A DNA stretch of 64,000 nucleotides from Trissonchulus latispiculum (lineage: Eukaryota > Nematoda > Enoplea > Enoplida > Ironidae), in contig JASAND010026829.1 in the NCBI GenBank assembly GCA_030248195.1, positions 1 to 64,000 on the forward strand, written 5' to 3'. The notes beneath the pieces are model-generated. The model was given only the letters and a program-made list of their open reading frames with translations. It did not search any database and was not told where the DNA came from. A program made the position numbers and the translations under genes. Of the stretch, positions 45,813-58,000 are shown piece after piece (position 1 is the first letter of the stretch; every line of letters begins with the position of its first letter).

Positions 45813-48800
45813 TATTGAATATCTCTTTCTGTACGATGTGCAACATTCAAACTCTTAACTCCTTACAATAACTGTAACAAAAATTCGAAACCCGTTTTTA
45901 TTAGATATTACAGTAGAAAAGCACAGCAAAACTATTTACTCATATAGCCTAAAAATGTATCAATGTTATTACTCATTGCGCCATTGAAGTTCAAACAGCA
46001 TCGGCGGCAAGCTGAAATCCAATGTAAGTTGCAATATCTGGCTATATAATTGGGGATGTCTTCATGGTCCGTACAGCAAATCAAAGGTACTATATCCTTT
46101 GCTACGGTGAAGGATGGTATCCCAAAATCCTACCCAACTTTAAATACATTAAAATATAGGTCTCGGGAAGAAACCGACTCGTGTATGGTGTTGAACTGGG
46201 AGGTTCCTTTACTGACTACAGCCTTGACTCTCTCGTTCTGCAAAATTTGGCATACATCATCCAACGTGTTTTGAAACGTTAGCAGCTGAAAGCTGTGACT
46301 TCGACTAAACCGAATCCACCGTATGAACGAAACACTCTGTGCTGTTGTTCAAACCTGAGCTTGTCGAAAAATCAGGAGGCTCGGCTAACGAATTGATCGT
46401 GAAAGGGTATCGAATATGAGAGTTCGGAATGAAGGGATGCTTCCAGTGCGAAGAGTCCCACTTGGTTACTCCAGTCCGATGCAGTTCAACTTTAGGACAG
46501 CGAACGAAGATGTAGACATTGTAGAGTTGACAAAGCGAAGACAGTACTATAGCAACAAGCGATAACCAGATTTCAGAAAGTAAGAAGTTAAGCTCAGCAG
46601 CCCTACGCTAATTACATCTGGCTCAAGATGGACCTAAACACCTGCTTCGCAAGCATGGAGAATCAGCTGACCATTGCTAATTGCAGCGTTTCTGAACACC
46701 TGGCTCAGAAGCCTACCAATAGAAAAATGCTAATTATTGGCAATATTGATTCCTTACCACTTAACCTAGATTGATTGACATTGATTATTCAAACAATAAT
46801 AATTGTTGTGTAGAGTTTGTGATGTACGTCGCCTAAATATTTGCGAATAAACTGATTTGTCTTGAAGATTATTAGGTTTCTACGCGGTGTGTGATGCCAA
46901 AGATTCTTCTAAACGGTACGCGCTCAACTAAACTAAAGTTTTAGCATAAACTTTACTGGACAGACATTCAAATTCACAAAATAATTTCAAATGCAAAATA
47001 TAAATTCAGACATCAACAAACTGATAAACAACTTTGGTCGAAATAACGCCCAACAAATACCCGGTAAAAGGACCGTAAGAGTTTCCGGAACGGACTCACT
47101 CTGAAACACCCAACTTTAGATCTGAACTTTGATCCAACTCTCAAAACATTGATTATGCTAAGCCAAAGCTTAGACAGAATTTCAATTTTGATTGAGCGTT
47201 ATGCAAAACAGCAACCATTTTTAGTCTAGGCTAGAATATTTTTCTACAGTTGTTCCACTGCAAACATATAGGAACAAACAATACCTACATGTCTAACACC
47301 TAACATAGGTAAACAAATTGGGATAATATCAACCATATTGTCGCAAGGTATCCATTAAGTAGGGCAAAAACAATTTCTGAACCAATGTTTGCTATTGTAG
47401 ATGAGTCAGCCGGTTGTAGCTAATTTCAATTACCTCGATTTCTTGAGAACGCGGTGCATATATTGCTAACTGAGTTAGTTTAATCCAGTAATTGCCAGTT
47501 GTCCCAATAATCGGTGAGAGATAGGAATGGGGCTTTCTCACTGAATACCCGTCAGGTGTTTAAAATCCCAATATGCGCTGTTTAGCCTGTTTGTGCAATG
47601 CTTCTAGGCTTCTGGCATTTTGGTTGGTTTCTTTGAAGAAATAATTTCATCTGCACGACGGTGAGCAGAACGTTCACTGCCCAATGAAAGCACTATACCA
47701 AATCGTTATTTAGTAATGCTTCCTCGTCCCATTTTCCGCCAGTTATCGTATTCTCTTTGAGCAAGAGTACTTAAGGCAACCGTTTTCAGCAACTGAACAG
47801 TTATTACAGCTCGGGGTGGGAAAATTTTTGTGTTTAATTTTATTATTTCATTGTTTTTTATTTCTGGTTTGGTTTTTGTTTTTTCTATTTTTTATTTATT
47901 TTTTTGTGAGACAAGGTTTAGTACAACAACACAAACAAATCATTACAAGATTTTGAACAGCTCTTGGGTGGGTGGCTGGTAGCCGATATGACCAGTCCGG
48001 GACGGTTTGACACAAATAGCGAAGACGTATTTGGGTTATTTTTTGTCTTTGGGTTTAAACACTTTGGGAATCATTGTTGTTTAGAGACTTATCCAGTTGA
48101 TTGTCGGAGTGTGGGCGCTAGGATTGTGAGCTTTCAGCGTATTGGAGCTGGAATTACTCATGCTGCAATGGAGGCACGTGATCCTAGGACATTGTGCAAC
48201 AAAGATGCGTGCACTTTAATTGCATCGTAATCAAACCAACATATTTAGTCAGAAACCGGAGTAAACCATGGCGTCATCGATCCAGTATTTTTTTGCTTGG
48301 ACACTTTTGAACTCTTCTGCGTACTGTCCCAGAATTTTTTTTGCACAATTTGCTAAAAAGTGTGCTCAGCGGAAAAATGCTATGATTTAAAATTTGACTT
48401 TTCTACAACTTTCAGAGATGCAGGTTATAAGATGCTAGAACTTAATGTAGATTAGCAAGCCCAACTAACTAGGGAACGGGGGTCTAGGGGCTGAGCCTTC
48501 AGAAGCAATAGACTTTCCATATAGTATTTTCAAGTCATTTCCAAGAGAAAATTTCAAATAATATTTTGAAAACTGCTCATTTTGTCTAAATTAAGTCCTC
48601 ACTGCTTTTCATAAAAACAAATTAATGCTGGTTTGAAATTTCATCAAAAATTACGAACATAGTTTTCAGAAAATGATTAAAGGTTCCAATCTTTGGCTTG
48701 GCAATTTTCAGCCCAGAGCATCTGTATTTTTACATGCTTTTTTGAAGGGGTAAGAAAACACGGATAAAACTCATAAACCTAGCTGACAAGAAACCTCATA

Positions 48801-48893
48801 TTAAAGTTAGCATTATTTACTAGTGCGTGTAAACGTCTGCAAAAACTGCCAAACAAACAATAAAATTAGGCAATCAGTCATATTTCATAACAT
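45813..48893. other. Intergenic between the convergent genes
   Basis: No recognisable gene. 47820-47950 is T-rich on the + strand and reads as an A-rich run (CACAAAAAAATAAATAAAAAAT) on the - strand, which could be the tail of a minus-strand retroposon whose body (to about 48240) I cannot classify. Confidence 0.35.
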
Positions 48894-48994
48894 GAATATG
48901 CAATGCTAGTTGCACATACAGGCTAGATTAACTAAAGTCTGACAGTCAGACTTTAGTTAATCTAGCCTGTATGTGCAACTAGCATTGCATATTC
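48894..48994. repeat. Perfect 50-bp palindrome with a 1-nt spacer
   Basis: 48894-48943 is the exact reverse complement of 48945-48994; the single central base is 48944 (A). The arm includes GCTAGTTGCACATACAGGCT. Neither arm recurs elsewhere in the window that I can see. Confidence 0.9.
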
Positions 48995-50145
48995 CCTTAC
49001 TGCAGTTTCGAGTTTTAAATTTGTTTAACCGCTTTAGGTCTATTTTCAATATTGCAAGTTTTGTGGAATATTAGTCAGTCAGACGTGTTAAGCCTAAGTC
49101 TAAGACTCTAAATTTACAGTAATCCATAGAATTTTACAGTAATCCTACAGTATTTCTACAGTAATTCTGCAATAGTCTAAGTTACGGTTGTGAAGTTGGC
49201 AGTACATGTCTAGAAGTAGTCATATTGTAGTTTTGTGATGTACTTTAATTAGATAACCGCTATTTGAAATAACAGGTGTTGGGATTTATATTTTGACATG
49301 TCAAACAATCAATCATTCTGAGAGATGTAAAGGGTTGGCTTTATTGATTTTTTCCACTATATAAGTCTCTGTACAAACCAGTTAGGGGCAGTTACGTTGG
49401 GGTCAAGTCGTGGGTAGGTCGACTAGTTCCACCATTATCTGGAGAAGGGCATATTTTCATAGTTTTATACTTTGTTGAAGTCTAGTTTATAGATTGTGTT
49501 ATCATTTTTTCCTAATTGTTCGCTGTTGCATAATTTCTAGTGGATTCACAATAAAGCTGATTTTGTACCCTTTCTAGTAGGTTTTACAGTAGAGAAGACC
49601 TGTAGGATGAAGTCTTGACATCACACACCTCAGACCTGAACCTGCACCTAGTTCTCCTAAATTACACGCTTTACGTACAAACTTTGGGAAAGCTGTTGCG
49701 GGAACTTTTTAAGAGTTTTGTGTTTGGCCATTTTGTGCTGCAGAAGCGTTCAAAGTCTAAACTTGAAAATTTTGAGAAAATCGGAAAATGTTTACATTTT
49801 TCTCAAAATATTGAGCTTGCTCGTTAATTAAACAATTTCAGAAAAATTAGCCCTTGGGAAATCTTTTCTTTTGGAGCCTAAACTGGTTGCTTTTCTTTAG
49901 CTTTCGCACACTTCGAGAAATCGGCCCATGTTCACAACTTGTTTTCGTGTTATCGCATGTCCAAGTCGAACAGTTGAATTAAGACGATCGTGCTCTGCCT
50001 ACTTGCATTGCAGCAAGCACATTCTGTGCTTAAAATGGTCTAAAAATTATAGTTGAGTAAATTATATAGTCTTTCAGAGTTTGCTGTATGAACTGTAGCA
50101 CCATCCCACATTCAACCATTCTAGTCTTTCTAGATTCAGTTTAAC
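48995..50145. other. Intergenic, AT-rich
   Basis: At 49120-49180 a short cluster of TTACAGTAAT / CTACAGTATT words resembles the motif of the foldback element at 15714-16776. Otherwise nothing is recognised. Confidence 0.35.
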
Positions 50146-50846
50146 CAAGAGTACATAATATAAGAGTGTGCCACTAGGCGCACTCTATGTTATCAGAGCA
50201 AAAACTATGCTCGAACCTCTCGTAGCGCAGTGGTTTCTTACTGCGCTACAAGTGGAGGATCATGTCAAGTCTAGAACTTGAACAAAAAATAAGCTCTAGC
50301 ACCGTATTTCAAATATCCCTCCTGGGCAATTTACCGAGATTGCCAAGAGGTGGCCGCCTGCTTGGTGGAGCTACCACAGCACCTCCATTACGGTGGACGT
50401 ACTGATGGCCTTGTAGAACACCTCGGGTAATTGCTATGGCAATTATTCAGTGTCAAGCATCCCCTTCCCTCAAAAAATGCATACGTTCTAAGCTGGCACT
50501 ACCCCTAACCGGAGCACCGACTGGGGTGAGGTGGCTGTAAAAACTATGCTCTGCTCGCTAACGGCCCGCCCCCCCCCGCAAATCAGACCCATCACTTCAA
50601 CGAATTTTGAGCGCTATGTTTGTGTTCTAAAGCTCGAAGCAGGCACAAAATTCACGTACGCACTGCTTGTGTTTTCGAGTTATAGTCTTGTTATAGCACA
50701 TAAACATAGAGCGAGTGAGCGTTCCCCCATTTCGACTAAGTACTTATTGGCGGGGGGGCCGTTAGCGTGCAGGCAGAGCATATGTAGTTTTTGCTCTGAT
50801 AACATAGAGCTTGCCTGGCATACTCCTATCATTTATGTACTCTTGG
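50146..50846. mobile_element. TIR element (MITE) interrupted by a SINE, TTTAA target duplication
   Basis: Ends CCAAGAGTACATAA and TTATGTACTCTTGG are exact inverted repeats, flanked by TTTAA (50141-50145 and 50847-50851). Ignoring the inserted SINE, the inverted arms extend about 100 bp (CTCTATGTTATCAGAGCAAAAACTA, CGCTAACGGCC and a C-run against a G-run). No transposase. Fragments at 23185-23233 and 27290-27406 belong to the same family. The superfamily is not clear from a 5-bp TTTAA duplication. Confidence 0.75.
50213..50538 (+). mobile_element. tRNA-derived SINE, 326 bp, with 13-bp target duplication
   Basis: Flanked by the identical 13-mer AAAAACTATGCTC (50200-50212, 50539-50551), which is unique target sequence of the surrounding MITE. 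The head has CTCGTAGCGCAGTGGTT in A-box position and GGAGGATCATGTCAAG in degenerate B-box position. The body contains GGTAATTGCTATGGCAATTA and an end around CCGGAGCACCGACTGGGGTG. It has no long poly-A tail. Confidence 0.75.
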
Positions 50847-51121
50847 TTTAACTTAAGTCGAAATCATGCAACAAATATCAAAGTCTTCTATAATATTGAG
50901 CAAGTAACTAAATGGGAATGAACAAATATTAGAATATTCTTTCGAGTTATTCGTTTATCCTTGAACAGTACACAGCTATTCGAATATTCGTAGTAATCGC
51001 CAATAATTTCAAACTATTTCTTACTGATTCTGCATTTGTGCCCATGCTTCAGTAGTTTCAGCTTCAGCTTCAGCTGCTGAGACATCAGAATTATGCATCA
51101 GAATCAGATGCTGCTAGATTA

Positions 51122-52241
51122 CAGTACTGGTCAAAATTAGATTCCCTTTGCATGCGCGTGCACAGGCAGTGAACGCGTGCGCAGGCAGTGCTTGCAGTCA
51201 CTGCCTGCATATACTTACCTATATACCTATATGTTAAGTCAATGCTTATGTGGCCTGCTTTCTGTTTTCTGATGCTTTCAAAAGCAACTGCAAGGCAAGC
51301 ACTACGTACAGACAGTTTTTGTATTGCCATGTCTATCTACCTATCAGCTGCTTTTCAAAAGAAAGGTGGCATTTCCGTAGACATAGCTGATCCTTATTAA
51401 CTGCCTCTGAGCAATATTTGTGAATAAAAAGAAGGCGTCGCCTTGTCTCCTTTGTGTAAAAATGGACTGTGCACATTAGCTGCATAATTTTCGAAAAGAG
51501 AGTAGATTGGTGCTCTCTAAATTCGAAAGAAATATCAAGAACAATTGAAATACAAACTGGTGATAACTATAAAAGGAAACATGTTTGATGTTTGTGTTTT
51601 TACAAATAATCTTACATGAATATTTACACATCAGCACATCAAAACTGCTACTTTTATGGTAAATATATAAATTATCATTATTGCTAATTAAAAAATGCAA
51701 AATTACAAAGGAAGCCGGTTAGTTTGGTTGGTTTTACAGATTATTTTTAAGCACATTATACGCTTTTACGTTTTTGGAAACTTAATAATTTGTATTTTAG
51801 TTTACTATAATTTAAACGTGTGAGAGTGTGTCAGCTGTTTATATGTTTGTTTACAGTTATGTGTAAAATTAGAGGAATCCAAAGCTTCATTGACATCATT
51901 TAAATCTGTATAACTGCTTCTGTTATAATATGTACATACGCTAAACGCAGAAAAGCGTTACGATCCCAATTGTCGGTTTATCTGACGGTTTTGTTTGTTC
52001 TCTGCATTTGCAGGATTCCTTTATATATATACAACAATATATACTTGTACAAAAACTGCAGTGCTTGCCTTGCAGTTGCTTTTGAAAGCATCAGAAAACA
52101 GAAAGCAGGCCACATAAGCATTGACTTAACATATAGGTATATAGGTAAGTATATGCAGGCAGTGACTGCAAGCACTGCCTGCGCACGCGTTCACTGCCTG
52201 TGCACGCGCATGCAAAGGGAATCTAATTTTGACCAGTACTG
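51122..52241. mobile_element. Tc1/mariner-like non-autonomous element, 1120 bp
   Basis: Terminal inverted repeats of about 182 bp begin CAGTACTGGTCAAAATTAG, a typical Tc1-type end, and are flanked by the TA dinucleotide (51120-51121, 52242-52243). The arms carry nested CAGGCAGTG / CACTGCCTG repeats. The 760-bp centre is AT-rich with no DDE transposase. The 173-codon frame at 51970-52491 reads out of the element through its right arm and is not a gene. Confidence 0.85.
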
Positions 52242-52324
52242 TATGAGTGACAGACCCAAAGTCCAACTTTTTGCAAACTTTACATTTGGCAAAAGTTTTA
52301 GCTCAAGCCCAGTTTTTGATCCTC

Positions 52325-52385
52325 CAACTTCCGGTTCCAAATTCTACCGGATCCGGTTCCGGTTCCAACCGGTTCTAGTAGAAAG
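52325..52385. repeat. GGTTCC-type repeat, relative of 12925-13017
   Basis: CTTCCGGTTCCAAATTC, CCGGATCCGGTTCCGGTTCC and AACCGGTTC repeat the hexamer array seen at 12925-13017. Confidence 0.45.
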
Positions 52386-52826
52386 GGCCCCAGCTCACGT
52401 AAAACTCGAGATTGCGGTCAAAGCACTTTACCATCCGATTAGCTTGGCTTCACTTAGCTTTTTTAACAAGGGCGACTTCGTTACTGTATGAAGTTTTTAC
52501 ATTATTGCTATCGAGTAAATAAATTTGCATGTTCGCATTAGGCAGGTCCGTAAATTTTGCCAGTAGGGTGCGGATCGAGCCTAGCAGGATTTTATAAGGC
52601 AGATAGCATCCGACCCATCTTCATCTCTGTGGGAGGGCAACTAAATATTTTGCCCAAAATTTTGTTCAAAATCACCTAAAACCGCTTTTCGATTCGACTT
52701 TTTGTTGACAGTTGCAGCAAACCTACACTTCGTTGTTCGATCTTTCATTAGTTACGCCATTACCTTTACTTCATTATTTCCGTTGTTCTCGCTATTGCGC
52801 TTTATAGGATACACAAAATAAATGTA

Positions 52827-52832
52827 TTTATT
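52827..52832 (-). terminator. Possible polyadenylation signal of SLC34
   Basis: TTTATT on the + strand is AATAAA on the - strand, 221 bases after the SLC34 stop codon. No other AATAAA on the - strand is nearer that I see. This is a positional inference. Confidence 0.4.
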
Positions 52833-53052
52833 ACACAATAAAGCAAACAAGTCACAGTTAATCGCTGTACTGATTTGTAGCGTTCTCCCCTTCGAATGGT
52901 TAGTGACAAACAAAGAAAGTTTACAACCGATTTAGGTTAGAAACTAAAATCATCACCGGTTGTTTTAGAATTTTTGAAGTTTAAAAGAAGTAAGGAATGT
53001 TGCCCAGTTTAGAAGCTCTCCAGCAGAAAAGTGTCAAACATTAAACACTGTG

Positions 53053-54098
53053 TTAAAGCAGGGAAGTTTTCATTGCCATAATGTCTTGTTTCTCAGTAAG
53101 TTCATTCTCGATTGCCGCACTTCGTTCTTTGTGCGAAATCCGTGAAGGGGAATTGCATCGACTTTGCACAGCACTGCAGGAGCTAGCCTTCAGCAAGGCT
53201 CGTTGAGACTCCGAGGGTTTAGGGGGACGGGGTGGTGCCGACGTACCCGTAGACTGAAAAAATGCCCCGCAGGTGCCGCTACAGAAGGGGCACAGGGAGA
53301 AAATGGCACCAAAAGCCCCGTTCAACCACCTGTCCCAGGGCCGCAGGGAATGGGCCCAGAGGGGAAGCCAGCGCCAGGTGCGCAGAAAGGGAGGCAGCCA
53401 GCGAGGGGCCGTCACTTGAGCACAATTGATCAGAACAACTATGGAGAAAACCCCCAGCAGAGGGACACCAACGCAGAGCAGATAGAGCCCACCCGCCAGG
53501 GATAGGGCAAACACAGCTACGGGGAGCAGGAAAAACATCGCCACCACATAGAGGATCACAAACCATCGGTACTTGGCCGTCGTATTGCCCAGAAGCTTAG
53601 CTAGCCCGATGGGGGCCCGTCTCATAAACGGAATCGGGTAGAAGATTAGGATCCCTGTCAGGTTGAAGAACAGGTGACAGAGGGACAGCTGCAGGGCCGC
53701 GCCTAGCGTCAGCGGAGGACTGGCCAGCGCAGCCAGAACGCTGGTAAAGGTGGTACCCACATTGGCGCCCAGGGTCAAGGGGTACATCCGTTCCAGACTC
53801 AGAACCCCAACTCCAACCAGGGGGGTCAGAGCGGAGGTGAAAACGGAGGAAGACTGGAGTAGGATTGTGAGAAGGGCCCCCACGATGATGGCCAGATAGC
53901 CAGTCAGCCAGGTGAACGGCTGGGGTAGTTCGGAGTTGACCGTCTTTCGAATCGCTCGGGCCACTTTCCCCTGAAGCATGGAGTGGAGCACTTTGACGAT
54001 GGAAATCAGACAGACCACCAGAACCACCAGAGAAACGATCAGCAGAATCACACCGACAGCGGTGTTGTCCAGGCTGGTCCCGGCGAACAGGTGACCAC
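53053..54098 (-). CDS. SLC34A: SLC34 exon 7 (second repeat and C-tail)
   Basis: Acceptor TTGTTTCAG; the exon starts GT GGT CAC, completing a Cys codon, and reads [12 protein letters not shown] like human C(Q/R)HIF. It has TM segments around [19 protein letters not shown] and the second QSSS repeat. Then come [37 protein letters not shown] and the Cys/Ser-rich tail, to a stop at 53053-53055. It is markedly GC-rich compared with the flanking introns. An open frame on the opposite strand (53164-53505) is only the antisense of this exon. Confidence 0.95.
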
Positions 54099-55016
54099 CT
54101 GAAACAAGAAAAATCAAGCATAACTATTAAAACCTTATTTAAATTTTATTTAAATTTAAATTTAAAAGATTTAAATTTTTGGCCTGAATTTTTGTGGTCG
54201 ACGGTGCTGCAGTGACACTTCCTAGTTTCTAGTGATGGGCACTGGATATCCGGATAAATTTTATAGCCTGATAACATCCGATTTGAGAAAAATTTAAAGA
54301 TATCCAACAATCCAACAACCAGATAAATCGCCGTAATGAACAGAAAATGGTAGGAATTTTTGTATCATTTTATTTGATTTAGTCAATATTTTTTCGACAG
54401 TTTTCTTTTTCAATAATTGAATAGTGGTTTCAAACACACTCATTGTTAGTATACTTCAGTTTTAAAACAAAATGCGCCTAGCGGAAGCTCAGTTGGAGGG
54501 CGCCGGAGCCACAGTCTGAAAGCTGTCGGTTCGAATCCCACCCAAGGAATTAAATTTTAGTTTCTCAAGTACCGAAGTGACAACTTCATTTCTTACAACC
54601 ACAGTACGGTTTGGACACATACCTAGCTTCACTTCATTTGGGGCATATTTCAAAGACTTCCAAATCGAACACATTCTTCCATGATCCTGCCAGGAGAACT
54701 TAATTATTAATTAAAGAAATTTAATTGTCACTCCAGCGCCTCTGAGATTAAACTTACTATAAATTTACAGCAATTTTGAAACCTACATAACGATTTTTCT
54801 ATCACAATTTCTTCTTCCATCGTCCTATTTTCGGGCAATTCCAGTAACATCATTTTGGGTACAGAGACAGCATCAACCTTGCAATAATGCTTTATCAAAT
54901 CTACTGTCTTATTTTCCGCAAACTGTTTCATAGCTATCTTCTTAATGATGGATTTGTCCAGCTAAAAACAAAATGAAATTAAACAATACTAATAATAATG
55001 TTGTTAATTAATAATG

Positions 55017-55058
<42 letters not shown>

Positions 55059-58000
55059 TACTAATAATAACAATAATAATATAATTAAAAATTAGTATGT
55101 GACATTTTTAGCTTGGCAAAATCAAAACTTCCTTGCAATTTCTTTTTAACGTGGCTTTTCAACCAAGCTGCTATTAGTTTTTCTTGTTTTTTCGAGATCT
55201 AGCTATCTTTATTTAATATCATCATCAATAATTTTTCCATTTCAGATTTCAAACGAAAGTTCCGGCTTTCCAAATATCATTTCAAAATGCATTCCAGATA
55301 CAAAACAAATACCTATAATTCCTAATTTTTTATCAGTCAAACTACGAACGCAATTTTATCGGTTACACAGCTGGCTAGCCTACCTCGCATCGCTTAGTTT
55401 ATTTAATCTTTTAATTCATACTTACGTAAGCGAAATTATCTCTACCTGAATAATTCGATTGGTAAAGGGTTTAGTTATCACTGACAGAAGTTGAGGCGGT
55501 TTCTGAGCATTAACATCCGATAAATTCATCGAATTCACAATCCAGCTGGTCAGGCGAAATAAGTATCCTAAAATTCAAATTAATTAATTAATTAAAAATT
55601 AAAATTAATTAATTAATTGAATTTACAGAATTGGAGGCTTAAAATTTTGAATGAAAAATGATGAAATCATTTCATCATCAAGTTGACGAAAAAGGATCCC
55701 TTGGAAGTCCATACATTAACATGAACACTGATTCTGGGAGGGGGGGGAGTACTGTATCGATTTTGGTATAAATGTTGCCTGTAATTGTACCTGTTCCAGA
55801 ATGGCTAGAGCACTGAATTATACGAAAAACTTGGATTTGGTATAATTAATTAATATTTATTATTGGGATCTATATTAATATTAATTAATTTCTTGATCAA
55901 TCGTCTTTCAGCGATTTCGATCTCAACCTATTGATATATTCATCAATAAACACAATTCTAATTAGTATAATTAACTAATCCGATTATGTCACATGTTTTG
56001 CGAAAACATTTTAGGAAAGTTTTTATTCCTAAATGACAGCTGTATGAAATGAAATTAGTGAACTTTTGTTTCAAACGGACGGGTATCCAGCAGCTCGACA
56101 GGTGTTGTAGTTTTAAGGAAATAACCGAATTTGATCGATGTAACTTTAAAACTTCAAACAGAACAGCTGACCTTAACTGCTGATAATTTATTTAAAAAAG
56201 AAATGCAGGGACAAATAGCTTCATAGCCGTGACACTCGCCAAATGAACGGTTTGCAGAAGTCTGTGGTAAAACGTGATCAATTTCCCGATTAAAAACGAG
56301 TGAAATTATAAATTAGGATTCAAAAAGGGTTAACTAAAACTAAAATTAAAAAATTCGAACTATTTCCTCGTTGAAGTTGAACAATTGCAATTTGCAATAT
56401 CTCATTCCTTTATTTTATTTCTTGTTGCAGATGATGACCATCCAAGCCAACACTTTTCTATTTTGTTCCCATTCAAAGCGCGCCACTTTGTTTGGCTTGG
56501 ATTCCAAACTTAAGCTGGGTTCGATTGTATCTAAGTGGCTCAAGCGGCAGAGCGTGGGTCTAGTCAACCGAAGGTTGCGAGTTCGACTACATTTTTCAGG
56601 TCTAAGGTGCTGTAGTGACATCTTTCATTCGTTCGTCAATTATATCTGGTATAAACTTTACCTCCAGCCACCTCAATCGGCAGCAGAATTAGGACTGAAA
56701 GCCAATTGAACATATCGTGAACTGTGGCGCCGGCAAAGGCTCGTCGAAACTCATGGGCTTGACCCGAGTGTGCCACACTGACCAGAGTATTGGTGAGCGA
56801 AGTCCCAATGTTGGCCCCCATCACGATGGGAATTCCGGAACGAACATCGATTACTGAAATTAAGCAAAACGGAAAAGGTTGTAGAAAACTGGATAAAACT
56901 TAGCATAGAGCAACATTTACGGACAGTTCTCTAATGATGCAAGTAATCTTACGTACTATAGAAATAGACATTAAAAGAAGTATATGTATCTAAATACATA
57001 AGTGAGTTGGAAAAATAACATTCAGTTGTGATTGCTTGTGAAACAGTTTCATATCTGCTATTTATTTAGTTTAATTAATAAGTAATTACTAATTAACAAA
57101 TGTTACATAACATTACGTCGATTGATAACAGGCCATGCAACACAAATTTGATTCTTGCCCAGCTTATTTCTGTTCACTTTGTTCTTTTCCTTTCTTTAAC
57201 TTATTTTTTGTATTTTAACTATAGAACAAATTAACAAAGACAGACCAGGCAAACGATCAACATGCGTTTTTTATGTCCTTACTATAACTTATTCCTATAC
57301 TTCTATAACTATAATCTTTCAGGGTTTTCAGCATCTTTCTTTCTTATTTCAGTTATGAAAACATTTATTCAGAAAATGATTTCCCCATTGCACGTTTTTT
57401 TCATGAGGAAGCCTCGGCTCGACAGACTGAAACTATTTTCCTTTTTTAGTTAAGAGAAATTCCAGATTTTTCCAGTTTCTAAATGAGCTTATCTCAAGGC
57501 ATGATCTGCAAGGCTCATGGGAAATTTCAGTTCCCAATTTAGACTATGTAAAAAGTGATAATGCATTTTTCCAGAACAAACCAGATTTTTAACGCCAGAA
57601 AAAAGCAGCTACAAGCCAGCTTGTGCTTGTACCCTACAAAACTTAGCTACATAAACATGGAAACTCACTATCCGGTGCTGAAATAACAAAAAGTATTAAA
57701 ATCTTTCGTTTTTCACAGATTTTTGTCCTCAACTTATACCTACCTTTTTAGGTTTGTTTAACTTCATACCCATCCAGTAAACCCAGGACCCGTGAACAAT
57801 CTGACAACCGAACCGTCACGCTGCCACAAACTGAAACTTTAAACAGAAGGCAATGGATTAGAGTCGGCGATAAATGTTGTGACAGTAAAAATTAAGTTAA
57901 ACGTTTGGCTGGATTTTCAGATTAATTTTTCCATCAAATTTTGTCAAATTTTAAACGTGGCAGACGCGAAACGAATCCAGCTATACAGACTGTAAGGCTA

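Noticed and set aside
46050..46274. Possible SLC6 C-terminal exon or small gene
   Set aside because: No phase-compatible acceptor with a recognisable tail, and the peptide resembles nothing in the family.
51970..52491. 173-codon + strand open frame
   Set aside because: It starts in the middle of the Tc1-like element, runs through the right inverted arm and out into flanking DNA; the same peptide appears inverted in the left arm.
53164..53505. 113-codon + strand open frame
   Set aside because: Antisense shadow of the GC-rich SLC34 last exon.
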